39,489 bases of DNA from the NCBI GenBank assembly GCA_945787845.1, contig CALZJH010000020.1:6568-46056 (forward strand), read 5' to 3'. Positions 26,196 to 34,988 of the stretch are shown piece after piece. The notes below the pieces were generated by a model. The model ran no database searches and had not been told where the DNA came from. It saw nothing but the letters and a program-made list of their open reading frames with translations. The stretch comes from an uncultured Woeseiaceae bacterium. Its GTDB lineage: Bacteria > Pseudomonadota > Gammaproteobacteria > Steroidobacterales > Woeseiaceae. Every line of letters starts with the position of its first letter. Positions within the stretch are counted from its first letter, which is position 1. Position numbers and translations under genes: made by a program.

Positions 26196-26223
26196 TTGTC
26201 CCTAACGTGAAGCAGGCTATACT
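26196..26223 (+). promoter_or_regulatory. sigma70-like promoter for the ECF sigma factor gene
   Basis: TTGTCC at 26196-26201 and TATACT at 26218-26223 are spaced by 16 bases. The -10 matches consensus at 5 of 6 positions and the -35 at 4 of 6. It lies about 45 bases before the ATG at 26269 in the 227-base divergent region shared with the ferredoxin operon. Confidence 0.5.
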
Positions 26224-26268
26224 CAGAGAAATCCGCCTGGAAGAGAGTCCGGTCGCAACATAGGCTTT

Positions 26269-26868
26269 ATGAAGCAGCCAGAGGACATTAGAAATACCGG
26301 GCCGCGAAAACTCTCTGCGGTGTCGGCGGCATTTGTCGCCAATATTGACTTTCTCAAGCGATTCCTGGCACGGTTTTTTTCCGATCGCCAGGACATAGAA
26401 GACGTCGCTCAGGAAGCCTATCTTCGTGCCTATGTTGCCGAGCAGAAGAAGGAAATTGAGCAGCCCAAGGCCTTTCTGTTCCGTATCGCCAGGAACCTGG
26501 CGCTCACGCAGCTTACAAGGAAGTCCAAACAGATTACCGATTACATTGAGGATTCCGCCGACTCAGTAGTTATAGAAGGTGGAGCAACGGTAGATAGCGA
26601 AGTAGAGGCCCAGCAGTCATTTGGGCTCTATTGTGAAGCTGTTGCCGCATTGCCGGAGAAGTGCCGGCAGGTATTCCTGCTGCGCAAGGTCCATGGGTTG
26701 CCGCACAAGGAGATCGCGGAGCGCATGTCGATGTCGGTGAGTTCAGTAGAAAAGTATCTGCGTAGAGGTGTCCTGGAGACTAAGGCATTTGTACGCGAGC
26801 GCGAAGGTCTCGCGCCGGACCGGGATGCAGTAACTGCGGTGAATCGTAGACGTGACCAGGGTGTTTGA
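26269..26868 (+). CDS. ECF RNA polymerase sigma factor, FecI-like
   Basis: A 199-residue sigma factor. Region 2 is seen in RFFSDRQDIEDVAQEAYLRAY with PKAFLFRIARNLALTQL, and region 4 in ALPEKCRQVFLLRKVHG and LPHKEIAERMSMSVSSVEKYLRRG, the latter a helix-turn-helix with the FecI-type SVSSVEKY pattern. The next gene is a FecR-like regulator that starts in the stop codon (TGATG), and a TonB-dependent receptor with an STN domain follows, so this is a cell-surface signalling unit: receptor, FecR across the inner membrane, sigma factor. The ATG lacks a strong ribosome site. Confidence 0.93.
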   Translation: MKQPEDIRNTGPRKLSAVSAAFVANIDFLKRFLARFFSDRQDIEDVAQEAYLRAYVAEQKKEIEQPKAFLFRIARNLALTQLTRKSKQITDYIEDSADSVVIEGGATVDSEVEAQQSFGLYCEAVAALPEKCRQVFLLRKVHGLPHKEIAERMSMSVSSVEKYLRRGVLETKAFVREREGLAPDRDAVTAVNRRRDQGV

Positions 26869-27998
26869 TGAGTGAAAACGTAGTCAATTTTCCGAGCCAG
26901 AGAGCCGTTGAGGAGGAGGCTGCCGCGTGGCTCATAACGCTGGACGGAGACAGAGTACCCTCTGTCGAGGAGCTCGAAGCACTTCGCGAATGGCTTGACC
27001 GTAGCCCTGAGCATCGGGCGCAGCTTAGTAGTCTTGCCGGATTCTGGGGCAAGCTGAACGTACTCACGGAACTGGCCGTACCGCTGGGGCACCCGCAATC
27101 TCAGGCCCCTGGAAGAGTGGGCGGGCCGGCGTATCGGCCTATGCGACATTTCTTGCACGCTGGTTTGATAGCCGCAACTCTTGTTATCGGGCTTGGACTG
27201 GCGCTGGTGTACAAGGAGCAGCCCGATCCGATAGTGAATAGTAACGGTCTGTATGCAACCACGGTCGGTCAACAGCAGTCGACAGCACTCGCTGACGATT
27301 CAATCGTCCTGCTCAATACCGATACTCAAATCAGGGTCGAGTTTGACGAGAATTATCGAAATATCTATTTCCTGCAAGGCGAGGCTCATTTCACGGTCGC
27401 GAAAGACCCCGAACGTCCGTTTCGTGTCTACGTTGGCGAGAGAATGGTGCAGGCCGTTGGGACGGCCTTTAGCGTATATCTCAAGGGATCTGAGGTCGAT
27501 GTAACGGTTACCGAGGGACAGGTAGCGTTGGCGACGGTGGTTGGGGCAGGTGACGGCAGGTTGCCGCAGCAGGTCAGGCGGATCGATGCCGGAGGATCCG
27601 GTGCAGTTTCTCCGGTGGATAGCCCGACCATCGAGCAGATTGGCACAGTGAGCGCGGGTGAAAGCGCCACGCTACGCAAGAGCGAGGATGTGGATGCTGC
27701 GGGTACTCTGAAAACTGTTGAAAGTGTCGAGCCACAGGATATGGCGCGGCGGTTGTCCTGGCGAGAGGGCATGCTGGTTTTCAACGGTGACGCACTGGAG
27801 GTCGTGGTGGATGAGATTAGCCGCTATACGACCGTATCCATCGAGTTTTCTGATCCTGCACTCAGGGCGACCAGGATCGGCGGCCAGTTTCCGATCGGTG
27901 AAACTGATGCCATGTTCGACGCGCTCGAAGCCAATTTCCAACTCCGGATAACGCGTCTGGGCGATGATAGGGTGCTGCTCTCCTCAATCGAACCGTAA
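26868..27998 (+). CDS. FecR-family anti-sigma/transmembrane regulator
   Basis: A 376-residue regulator. The cytoplasmic N-terminal part (about 1-85, EAAAWLITLDGDRVPSVEELEALREWLDRSPEHR) is the DUF4880-type sigma-binding region. One membrane helix is seen at about 90-110 (LIAATLVIGLGLALVY). The periplasmic part has the FecR domain (VGQQQSTALADDSIVLLNTD through VYVGERMVQAVGTAFSVYLKG, VTEGQVAL), then a linker of about 65 residues, then a C-terminal domain (LSWREGMLVFNGDALEVVVDEIS, IGGQFPIGETDAMFDALEANF) of the type that contacts the receptor's STN domain. It would hold or activate the sigma factor on signal from the receptor. Start at 26868 shares its A with the sigma-factor stop. Confidence 0.93.
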   Translation: MSENVVNFPSQRAVEEEAAAWLITLDGDRVPSVEELEALREWLDRSPEHRAQLSSLAGFWGKLNVLTELAVPLGHPQSQAPGRVGGPAYRPMRHFLHAGLIAATLVIGLGLALVYKEQPDPIVNSNGLYATTVGQQQSTALADDSIVLLNTDTQIRVEFDENYRNIYFLQGEAHFTVAKDPERPFRVYVGERMVQAVGTAFSVYLKGSEVDVTVTEGQVALATVVGAGDGRLPQQVRRIDAGGSGAVSPVDSPTIEQIGTVSAGESATLRKSEDVDAAGTLKTVESVEPQDMARRLSWREGMLVFNGDALEVVVDEISRYTTVSIEFSDPALRATRIGGQFPIGETDAMFDALEANFQLRITRLGDDRVLLSSIEP

Positions 27999-28227
27999 TG
28001 CACGTCCGCAGTTTCCGTGATTGTAACGATGACCCATCTAGCTGATGCTCGGGCAGTACGGGGGAGCATTGTTGGTTTCAGGCAACAAATTGGGGTCCAT
28101 ACCAAATAAATCACCGTTCTCTTACGGGTTTGTTTCTCTCACTGGTTATGTAGCTGACCAGGCCGAGATTTGTGGACGGTTGTCGTCCGCGCATCGCTGG
28201 CAGGTTGTTGGAGAAACGCAACGAAAG

Positions 28228-31200
28228 ATGATCCGAGCGATCGTTATTTGCGTCACTTGGATTGTCCTGGCTGCTCACAGCGGCACGAGTGCTGCGAACA
28301 GCCTGAATGAAGAGCAGCTTCACGACATCAATATTCCGTCTCTGAATGCTGCTGAAGCGTTGAACAGTCTGGCAGAGCAGACCGGCGCGATAATGCTGTT
28401 CCCCTATGACCTTGCCGAATCCCGACAAGCCAATGAAGTCGTCGGGCGCTATACGCTGACTGATGCTTTGAGCGAGTTGCTCAAAGGCTCCGGACTTTCC
28501 AGCGGCCTTTCTGACAAACGCGTGATCCAGATAGCTCTCGATGAGCCAGTTGATCAACACAAAGAGGAAGGGAAAATGGCCACCCCAAAAGTACCGTTAA
28601 GAAAAACAGTAGGTACGTTTATCGCGTCGCTCTTTATAGCGACTGGAGCCAGCGCGCAGAATGAGCCTGACACTGAAGACTCATTGGAGGAGATCGTTGT
28701 TACGGGCTCGCGGATTCCCCGCGATAGCTTTAACGTATCCACGCCGCTGGTCAGTATAGATTCCGAGGCAATAACGGATGCTGGTCTTGGCTCATTGGCG
28801 GAAGTCCTGATCGACGAAATGCCGGCTCTGTACGAATCGAGCAGCAATATGAATTCGCAGTCCCAGATCGGCAATACCGGTGTGACGTCCGCCAACCTGC
28901 GCCGACTGGGCAGTAACAGGACCCTGGTGCTGATGGATGGCAGGCGCATTGTTACCAACGCCTACGGCAGTAGAACGACCAGCTTTAACACTATTCCGTC
29001 GGGCATCGTTAATCGCGTCGAGGTCGTCACGGGCGGTTCCTCCGCCACGTACGGCTCAGACGCTATTTCCGGAGTGATAAACATCATCACTCAACAAGAC
29101 CAGGAAGGTTTCAGTTTCGATGCTCGTACCGGTTTCACCACAGAAGGTGGCGGTGAAGAGTATTCAATCGATCTGGACTATGGCACCCGCTTTGCAGACG
29201 GACGCGGATACCTGTTCCTCGCCGCAAGCTATGACGAAGAAATGGGTATCGACAACAAGGATCGTGATCGTGCTCAACTCGAAGCCGACTTCGACTGGAA
29301 CGCGTCGGAGATGTGCAACGAGATGCAAACCGAAACGGGTGACCAGTGCATGCGCGACATCAGTCCATCGGACTGGCGCGACCGCAGTGACGGAATACTC
29401 GGCGGCGTGTTCGACGAGGGTGGTGGTAATTTCTGGTACAACGAAGACGGCTTGCAAACCGGTTGGTCAGAAGAGCGTGACGGAATATTCAGCCGCCAGT
29501 GGGACGTGATCAAGATTCCGAACGATCAGATAGCTGTGGCTGCCAAGATCGACTACGAGCTCTCAGACAATATCGATACCTATGTCCAGGTGCAGTACAG
29601 CAGGAACGATTCATTTAACTTCAAATCGATGGAAGACGAGTATGAAGGAGGTCGGGTTGCAACCATTGACCGTGTAACAGGTGCGCCGGGTCAAATAACA
29701 CCGGGCTACATTCCGTTGACGAACCCGTTCATACCAGCCGAGATTCTAAACGACCCGGATGTGCAAGCCGATGGCAGGCTCTCCTGGGACCGACGGATGG
29801 CCGAAGTCGGCAATATCACAACCGACAATGAGCGTACTACGTGGCGTACCTGGGGTGGCCTGCGGGGCGTCATGTTTGACGACTGGGACTGGGATCTGTC
29901 TGTGGGCTATGGCAATTTCGAGCAGTACCAGGTTCGATCAAATGAGATAGACGTCGCCAGGGAACGACTGGCACTCGATGCCGAACTGGCACCCGACGGC
30001 GTTACGGTCCAGTGCGCTGATCCCACAGCTCGTGCGGAAGGTTGCGTACCCCTGAATCTCTTTGGCGTCGGCTCTATTTCGCCCGAAGCGGCCGACTGGA
30101 TACGCGTCAATCCGATTATCAATCCCACGGTTGAGCTGATCAATGTGCTCGGCTATACGACCGGCGAACTATTTGAGATGCCGGCCGGGACCGTGGGTGC
30201 GGTATTTGGGTTTGAATGGCGTCGTGACAGCATGAACCTGAGAGTTAGTGACGGCCCCAGGTACGGCGGTATCACGTTCAACCTGGTTCCACCTATCAAG
30301 GGTGACTTCGACGTTGCAGAACTGTTTACGGAGATGTCGTTCCCGCTTGCTGAGCAACTGACAGCCGATGTCTCCCTGCGAGTTGCCGACTACAGCATGA
30401 AGAACATCGATACTGTATTCAGCTACTCCACAGGCCTGGTTTGGGAGCCAGTTGACGGTTACATGCTTCGTGCTAATTTCTCGCGTGCGCAACGTGCGCC
30501 GGACATTACCGAGCTGCTGTCTCCTCGGCGTGGTGACTACGATAGCTTCGATGATATTTGCGCGGATGTTTCGGAAACGTCGACGGAGACCGGTCACGAC
30601 AATTGTCGTCTGGAACCTGCAATCGCTGCGCTGATTGCCGCCGATCCAGTCAATTTCGTCTTTGAAGATGAGAATAGCGGCTACGGACCGGCGATTGGCA
30701 ATGAGAACCTGTTCGAAGAGACGGCCGACACCTACACTATTGGATTCAGCATCGCGCCTGCATTCCTCGAGGGCTTCCGTCTCGCGGTTGATTACTATGA
30801 CATCACGATCGAAGACGCCATCATAGAAATGGAAAACTCTGAGATCATGAAGCAGTGTTATGCCTCATCCGTTACTTTCGGCCAGCCGAATATATTTTGT
30901 GATGATATTACCCGTGATAGTGACGGTCAGATTGTCGAAATTCTGAATCGCCAGCTAAATCTTAACGAACAGAGGACCAGTGGTTTCGATGTGGCTCTGG
31001 ACTATGTGTTTGATACGGATAGCATGGGTGAATTTCAATTTGTAACGCATTACACACACATCAGTGAGCATGAGGAGGATTTCGACGGTATCGATGGCGT
31101 GGTGACTGTTGACTTCAATAATCAACTTGATTTCGGGATCTTCGAAGATGTCGCGACGGCCTCTCTGGCGTGGCGCAAGGATGACTGGCGTCTCCGCTGG

Positions 31201-31569
31201 CGCACAACGTGGAAGGGCCCCATTATCGATCACAATGATCGTGTTGAGGAGTACCTGGAAGATGTTGCCGACAATGACGCACTATGCGCCGCTGGCGATC
31301 CGGATTGTGTAGAAAACCCGGAAGTTGCAGGGTACCTGTTCTATGGTTCATACATCAGGCACGACCTGTCAGCATCCTACGACATGACGTTGGATAGCGG
31401 CGCAGCCGTGAACGTATACGCTGGTATCAGGAATATGTTTGACAAGGATGTTTTCGTTCCGCGTACCGGTGATGCCTATGAAGGCGGCATCGGTAACTAC
31501 GACAGCAAGTTCGGTGGCGGCATCGGTCGTTACGTATATGTCGGAATGGAAATGCGATTCGACGACTAG
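28228..31569 (+). CDS. TonB-dependent receptor with STN domain and a second internal signal peptide
   Basis: Outer-membrane receptor of 1113 residues from the ATG at 28228. Residues 1-25 form a signal peptide, and 26-100 an STN (secretin/TonB short N-terminal) domain (INIPSLNAAEALNSLAEQTG, LTDALSELLKGSGL) that signals to FecR. Residues 117-144 then look like a second signal peptide (KTVGTFIASLFIATGASAQ) with its own ATG and ribosome site. The TonB-box-like EEIVVTGSR (154-161) is followed by the plug (VLMDGRRIVTN, ATYGSDAISGVINIIT) and the barrel, ending GRYVYVGMEMRFDD. The ligand is not readable from sequence. The gap from FecR (229 bases) may hold a promoter used by the sigma factor. The start might also lie upstream in the same frame, but the signal peptide supports 28228. 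Confidence 0.9.
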   Translation: MIRAIVICVTWIVLAAHSGTSAANSLNEEQLHDINIPSLNAAEALNSLAEQTGAIMLFPYDLAESRQANEVVGRYTLTDALSELLKGSGLSSGLSDKRVIQIALDEPVDQHKEEGKMATPKVPLRKTVGTFIASLFIATGASAQNEPDTEDSLEEIVVTGSRIPRDSFNVSTPLVSIDSEAITDAGLGSLAEVLIDEMPALYESSSNMNSQSQIGNTGVTSANLRRLGSNRTLVLMDGRRIVTNAYGSRTTSFNTIPSGIVNRVEVVTGGSSATYGSDAISGVINIITQQDQEGFSFDARTGFTTEGGGEEYSIDLDYGTRFADGRGYLFLAASYDEEMGIDNKDRDRAQLEADFDWNASEMCNEMQTETGDQCMRDISPSDWRDRSDGILGGVFDEGGGNFWYNEDGLQTGWSEERDGIFSRQWDVIKIPNDQIAVAAKIDYELSDNIDTYVQVQYSRNDSFNFKSMEDEYEGGRVATIDRVTGAPGQITPGYIPLTNPFIPAEILNDPDVQADGRLSWDRRMAEVGNITTDNERTTWRTWGGLRGVMFDDWDWDLSVGYGNFEQYQVRSNEIDVARERLALDAELAPDGVTVQCADPTARAEGCVPLNLFGVGSISPEAADWIRVNPIINPTVELINVLGYTTGELFEMPAGTVGAVFGFEWRRDSMNLRVSDGPRYGGITFNLVPPIKGDFDVAELFTEMSFPLAEQLTADVSLRVADYSMKNIDTVFSYSTGLVWEPVDGYMLRANFSRAQRAPDITELLSPRRGDYDSFDDICADVSETSTETGHDNCRLEPAIAALIAADPVNFVFEDENSGYGPAIGNENLFEETADTYTIGFSIAPAFLEGFRLAVDYYDITIEDAIIEMENSEIMKQCYASSVTFGQPNIFCDDITRDSDGQIVEILNRQLNLNEQRTSGFDVALDYVFDTDSMGEFQFVTHYTHISEHEEDFDGIDGVVTVDFNNQLDFGIFEDVATASLAWRKDDWRLRWRTTWKGPIIDHNDRVEEYLEDVADNDALCAAGDPDCVENPEVAGYLFYGSYIRHDLSASYDMTLDSGAAVNVYAGIRNMFDKDVFVPRTGDAYEGGIGNYDSKFGGGIGRYVYVGMEMRFDD
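28564..28578 (+). promoter_or_regulatory. internal ribosome site and ATG inside the receptor gene
   Basis: GAGGAAGGGAAA lies directly before an in-frame ATG at 28576-28578 (codon 117 of the receptor). A classic signal peptide is encoded right after this ATG. Translation from here would give a 997-residue receptor with TonB box, plug and barrel but without the STN signalling domain. Confidence 0.55.
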
Positions 31570-31582
31570 TAGATTCGCCTCT

Positions 31583-33433
31583 ATGAGTTACTTCCGAAGA
31601 ACAGACCAGCCCGGTAACCGGGCTGGTCTCACGACCGTTCGAATACTTCAAATACTGCTTTGTCTCTGCGTGCCGTTGTCGCCGGCGCATGCAGACGATT
31701 GGCATTTTCAGGATGTCGATAGAGTCGTAGCGTTCGGTGACGTTCATGGCGCCTACGACGCGCTGGTCACTACGCTACAAAACGCAGAAATAATCGACGA
31801 ACAGACCCGCTGGGTTGGTGGCAAAACGCACTTGGTGAGTACTGGCGACTTGCTGGATCGTGGGGCCGAGTCGCGGCGTGTCATGGATCTCATGATGCGA
31901 CTGGAGCGAGAAGCGGCGCTGGCCGGAGGCCGCGTGCACCAACTGCTTGGAAACCACGAGGTCATGAACCTCATCGGCGATCTTCGTTATGTTGCCGGCG
32001 AGGAATATGCCGCGTTCGAGGACATGGAGTCGGAAGAGGAGCGGGACGCCTGGTTCCAGCGGTATCGCGAAGGCGGACCGGCGGAAATGGACGAAGCGGC
32101 CGCGCGGCGGGACTTCTTGAAGAAGGCACCGCCAGGGTATTTCGCGCACCGCCGAGCATTTCGACGAGATGGGCACTACGGTAAGTGGTTGCTCGAAAAG
32201 CCATTCATGATCGTTATCAATAATGTGGCGTTCGTGCACGGCGGGGCACCGATCTACGCGGCCGAGCACGGGATTGGTGGCATTAATGTCGGACTCAAGG
32301 CGGAACTTGTCGGCTATCTGGAAGCATCGGAGGCACTCGTAGAAAGTGGCGTCCTGAGCCCCATAGTCGGATTCAAACAGGTTCCAGGCGTGCTCGTGGC
32401 ATTGCTGGAGGCTGGCCAACTGCTGGGTACAGACGTTGCGTCGGCCCAGGCCGCAATACGGCTTAGCAAGTCGCCCCTGCACGGACCGCCAGGGCCGACC
32501 TGGTACAGAGGCACGTCCAGATGCAATCGCTTCGTCGAGGTGCCTACATTGGATGCGGTGCTGGATGAAATCGGTGCGACGCGGGTGGTGGTCGGTCACT
32601 CAACCGCTGTTAGTCGCAAAGTGCAGCAGAGATTGGGAGGACGCGTATTTGAGATCGACACGGGGATGCTGACTAGCGTGTACGGTGGCAGCGGCAATGC
32701 CCTTGTCTTTGAGGACGATGCGGTGACGGTCGTCAATCAGGACGAAAAGGAGGAGGTCACCCCTTTGGAGCAACCGATAAAGGTTGGTTTCAAGGATGGC
32801 GCACTTAGCGAGGATGACCTGGCACGGGTTCTCGCGGAGGGGAATATCGACGCAGTGGCTGTGGAAGGAGCTGACTGGCAACTGGTACAGGTCAGCTCAG
32901 GAAATGTAACGGTGTTCGCTTCGTTCCGCGTATTACCCGGACGATCCGGTTTCGCGCCTGAACTTGCAGCGTACCGGCTGGATCGCCAGCTTCGACTCGG
33001 GATGGTCCCAGTGACAGTGCGACGTAGCATTGACGGTCGAGATGGGACGCTCCAGTTCATTCCTGGAATCACGGTGACAGAGCGCGAACGCGTTGCCAGT
33101 GGCAAAGGCCAGGACGCAACCTGCCCGCTGGTAAAACAACATGATGCAATGCTGGTGTTTGACGCATTGGCCCACAATGTTTCCAGAACACCGTCATCGA
33201 TGGTCTACAATCCGGGCGAGTGGTCCTTAATGCTCGTCGATAATGGCAGTGCATTCAGTCACGACAAAGGGAATACAAAGTACCTCAGGCAGCTGGGGGC
33301 GGTTATCGGTGACGAATGGCAAGTCGCACTGGGCGAACTCGATGACGATGTGTTGCGCACACAGCTTGGTGATGTATTGGACACCTGGCAATTGCGCGCG
33401 CTGAGCAGGCGACGTGACGCCCTGATTCAATAG
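31583..33433 (+). CDS. exported Shewanella-like PPP phosphatase with a C-terminal kinase-like region
   Basis: A 616-residue protein with an N-terminal signal sequence (hydrophobic core about residues 21-36, ending PAHA). The PPP metallophosphoesterase domain has GDVHG (52-56), GDLLDRG (88-94), GNHE (123-126), FVHGGAPIY and VVVGHSTAVS, the Shewanella-like phosphatase pattern. A C-terminal region of about 200 residues resembles bacterial relatives of PI3/4-kinase/FAM20: ELAAYRLDRQLRLGMVPVTV, then FDALAHNVSR (526-535) and VDNGSAF (552-558). The usual catalytic Asp and Asn of the DRxxxN motif appear replaced by Ser534 and Ser539, so this part may be inactive. No ribosome site precedes the ATG, which is 13 bases after the receptor stop; a 12-bp hairpin lies over codons 7-16. 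The kinase-like match is from pattern memory. Confidence 0.85.
   Translation: MSYFRRTDQPGNRAGLTTVRILQILLCLCVPLSPAHADDWHFQDVDRVVAFGDVHGAYDALVTTLQNAEIIDEQTRWVGGKTHLVSTGDLLDRGAESRRVMDLMMRLEREAALAGGRVHQLLGNHEVMNLIGDLRYVAGEEYAAFEDMESEEERDAWFQRYREGGPAEMDEAAARRDFLKKAPPGYFAHRRAFRRDGHYGKWLLEKPFMIVINNVAFVHGGAPIYAAEHGIGGINVGLKAELVGYLEASEALVESGVLSPIVGFKQVPGVLVALLEAGQLLGTDVASAQAAIRLSKSPLHGPPGPTWYRGTSRCNRFVEVPTLDAVLDEIGATRVVVGHSTAVSRKVQQRLGGRVFEIDTGMLTSVYGGSGNALVFEDDAVTVVNQDEKEEVTPLEQPIKVGFKDGALSEDDLARVLAEGNIDAVAVEGADWQLVQVSSGNVTVFASFRVLPGRSGFAPELAAYRLDRQLRLGMVPVTVRRSIDGRDGTLQFIPGITVTERERVASGKGQDATCPLVKQHDAMLVFDALAHNVSRTPSSMVYNPGEWSLMLVDNGSAFSHDKGNTKYLRQLGAVIGDEWQVALGELDDDVLRTQLGDVLDTWQLRALSRRRDALIQ
31603..31629. 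other. 12-bp perfect hairpin over the start of the phosphatase gene
   Basis: AGACCAGCCCGG (31603-31614) pairs fully with CCGGGCTGGTCT (31618-31629) around a 3-base loop TAA. It lies 33 bases after the receptor's stop and 20 bases inside the assigned phosphatase ORF. There is no T run after it on either strand, so an ordinary intrinsic terminator is doubtful; attenuation or a translation-blocking/mRNA-stabilising structure fits as well. Confidence 0.75.
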
Positions 33434-33443
33434 GGAGACTACA

Positions 33444-34988
33444 GTGAAGTTCTTCTTTTCCCTGATTTGTGTTTTTCTGTTTCTGGTCGGCTGCACAGCG
33501 GAACCCGAAACGGTTGACTACAGCGAGCTCGATATCACTACCCTGCAGCAGCTCATGCAGGATGGTGAACTAACTTCCGTGAAACTCACCCGGTTCTATC
33601 TGCAACGCATCGAGTCGATCGACCGTGGCGAACATGGGCTCAACGCCATTATCGAAGCAAACCCGGAGGCACTCGATATTGCGGCGGCGCTGGACGAGGA
33701 GAGGCAGGCCAGCGGGCCGAGGGGCCTGATGCATGGTATTCCCGTCGTATTGAAAGCCAATATCGATACAGGCGATCAAATGGCTACCACGGCGGGTTCG
33801 CTGGCGCTGGATGGGCACCAGCCATCTGTCGATGCATTCCACGTTACGAAGCTCAGGGAGGCTGGCGCGGTAATCCTGGCGAAGGCCAACCTGAGTGAAT
33901 GGGCGAATTTCCGCTCGACGAATTCCTCGAGTGGGTGGAGCAGCATCGGCGGCCAGACGCACAACCCCTATGGTTCGGGCCGCAATCCTTGCGGTTCGTC
34001 CAGTGGGTCGGCAGTTGCGGTTGCGGCCAGTCTCACCAGCGTGGCTGTTGGCACAGAGACAAACGGCTCGGTCGTATGCCCCTCCAGCGTTAACGGAATC
34101 GTTGGTATCAAACCGAGCCTCGGCCTGGTGAGTCGCAGCGGCGTTATCCCAATCGCGCACAGCCAGGATACTGCGGGCCCAATGGGTCGGACTGTAGCCG
34201 ATGCGGCCATCTTGCTGACCGCCATGGTCGGCCGGGATCCCGCTGATCCATTGGCAGAAAGGTTCCCACAAGCAGTACCGGACTACGCGGCGAACTTGTC
34301 GAAAGACGCCCTGAACGGTGCGCGAATTGGTGTATTGCGCACACACAACGGCGCAGGCAATGACGCGCGTGTCGATCAGATCCTCACTGACACTATTGCG
34401 ACACTAGAGTCCCTGGGTGCTGAAGTCGTTGATCCTGTCGAGATAGACACTGAGGGCATGGGGTCCGCGAGCCGAACAGTGCTGTACTTCGAGTTCAAAG
34501 CCGACCTGAACGCCTATTTGCAGAGTTCGGCAGCGCCGATGCAGACGATGGCCGATATCATCGCATTCAACGAAGAACATGCTGACGTCGTAATGCCGTT
34601 CTTTGGCCAGGAACGAATGTTGGCGGCGCAGGAGAAAGGACCGCTGACCAGCCGCGAGTACCTTGATGCACTCGCACTGAGCAAACAAATCTCACAAGCG
34701 GGCATCAACAATGCCCTGGAGGAATTTGACCTCGACGCACTTATCGCGCCGACGCGCGGTCCCGCCTGGATGACGGACAATGTCAGCGGCGATCATTCGT
34801 CCGGTATTTCCAGTTCGTCGCTTGCTGCAATTTCCGGATACGCGAGTATCACCGTCCCGGCAGGCAATATTCTCGGCCTTCCAATCGGTGTCTCGTTTAT
34901 TGGTGGCGACTTCAGTGACGCGAAGCTAATTGGGTATGCCTACGCGTTCGAGCAGGTGCGCCAGGCTAGGCAGCCGCCGGATCTTTGA
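33444..34988 (+). CDS. exported amidase-signature lipoprotein
   Basis: A 514-residue enzyme of the amidase signature family (GatA-like), exported as a lipoprotein (signal peptide with lipobox LVGC, Cys17). The Ser-cisSer-Lys triad is visible: Lys104 in GIPVVLKANIDT, the cis-Ser in NPCGSSSGSAVA (184-189), and the nucleophile Ser209 in GTETNGSVVCPSS. These enzymes hydrolyse amide bonds; peptide amides or N-acyl compounds are possible substrates outside the cytoplasm. GTG start with a GGGAGA site 7-8 bases upstream, 10 bases after the phosphatase gene, so probably in one transcript. Its last 23 bases overlap the convergent PLP-enzyme gene. Confidence 0.93.
   Translation: MKFFFSLICVFLFLVGCTAEPETVDYSELDITTLQQLMQDGELTSVKLTRFYLQRIESIDRGEHGLNAIIEANPEALDIAAALDEERQASGPRGLMHGIPVVLKANIDTGDQMATTAGSLALDGHQPSVDAFHVTKLREAGAVILAKANLSEWANFRSTNSSSGWSSIGGQTHNPYGSGRNPCGSSSGSAVAVAASLTSVAVGTETNGSVVCPSSVNGIVGIKPSLGLVSRSGVIPIAHSQDTAGPMGRTVADAAILLTAMVGRDPADPLAERFPQAVPDYAANLSKDALNGARIGVLRTHNGAGNDARVDQILTDTIATLESLGAEVVDPVEIDTEGMGSASRTVLYFEFKADLNAYLQSSAAPMQTMADIIAFNEEHADVVMPFFGQERMLAAQEKGPLTSREYLDALALSKQISQAGINNALEEFDLDALIAPTRGPAWMTDNVSGDHSSGISSSSLAAISGYASITVPAGNILGLPIGVSFIGGDFSDAKLIGYAYAFEQVRQARQPPDL

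Noticed and set aside
27999..28227. Upstream extension of the receptor ORF to 28045 and a search here for an ECF promoter
   Set aside because: The extension lacks a ribosome site and would precede a clear signal peptide; no ECF-type -35/-10 pair was convincing enough to list.
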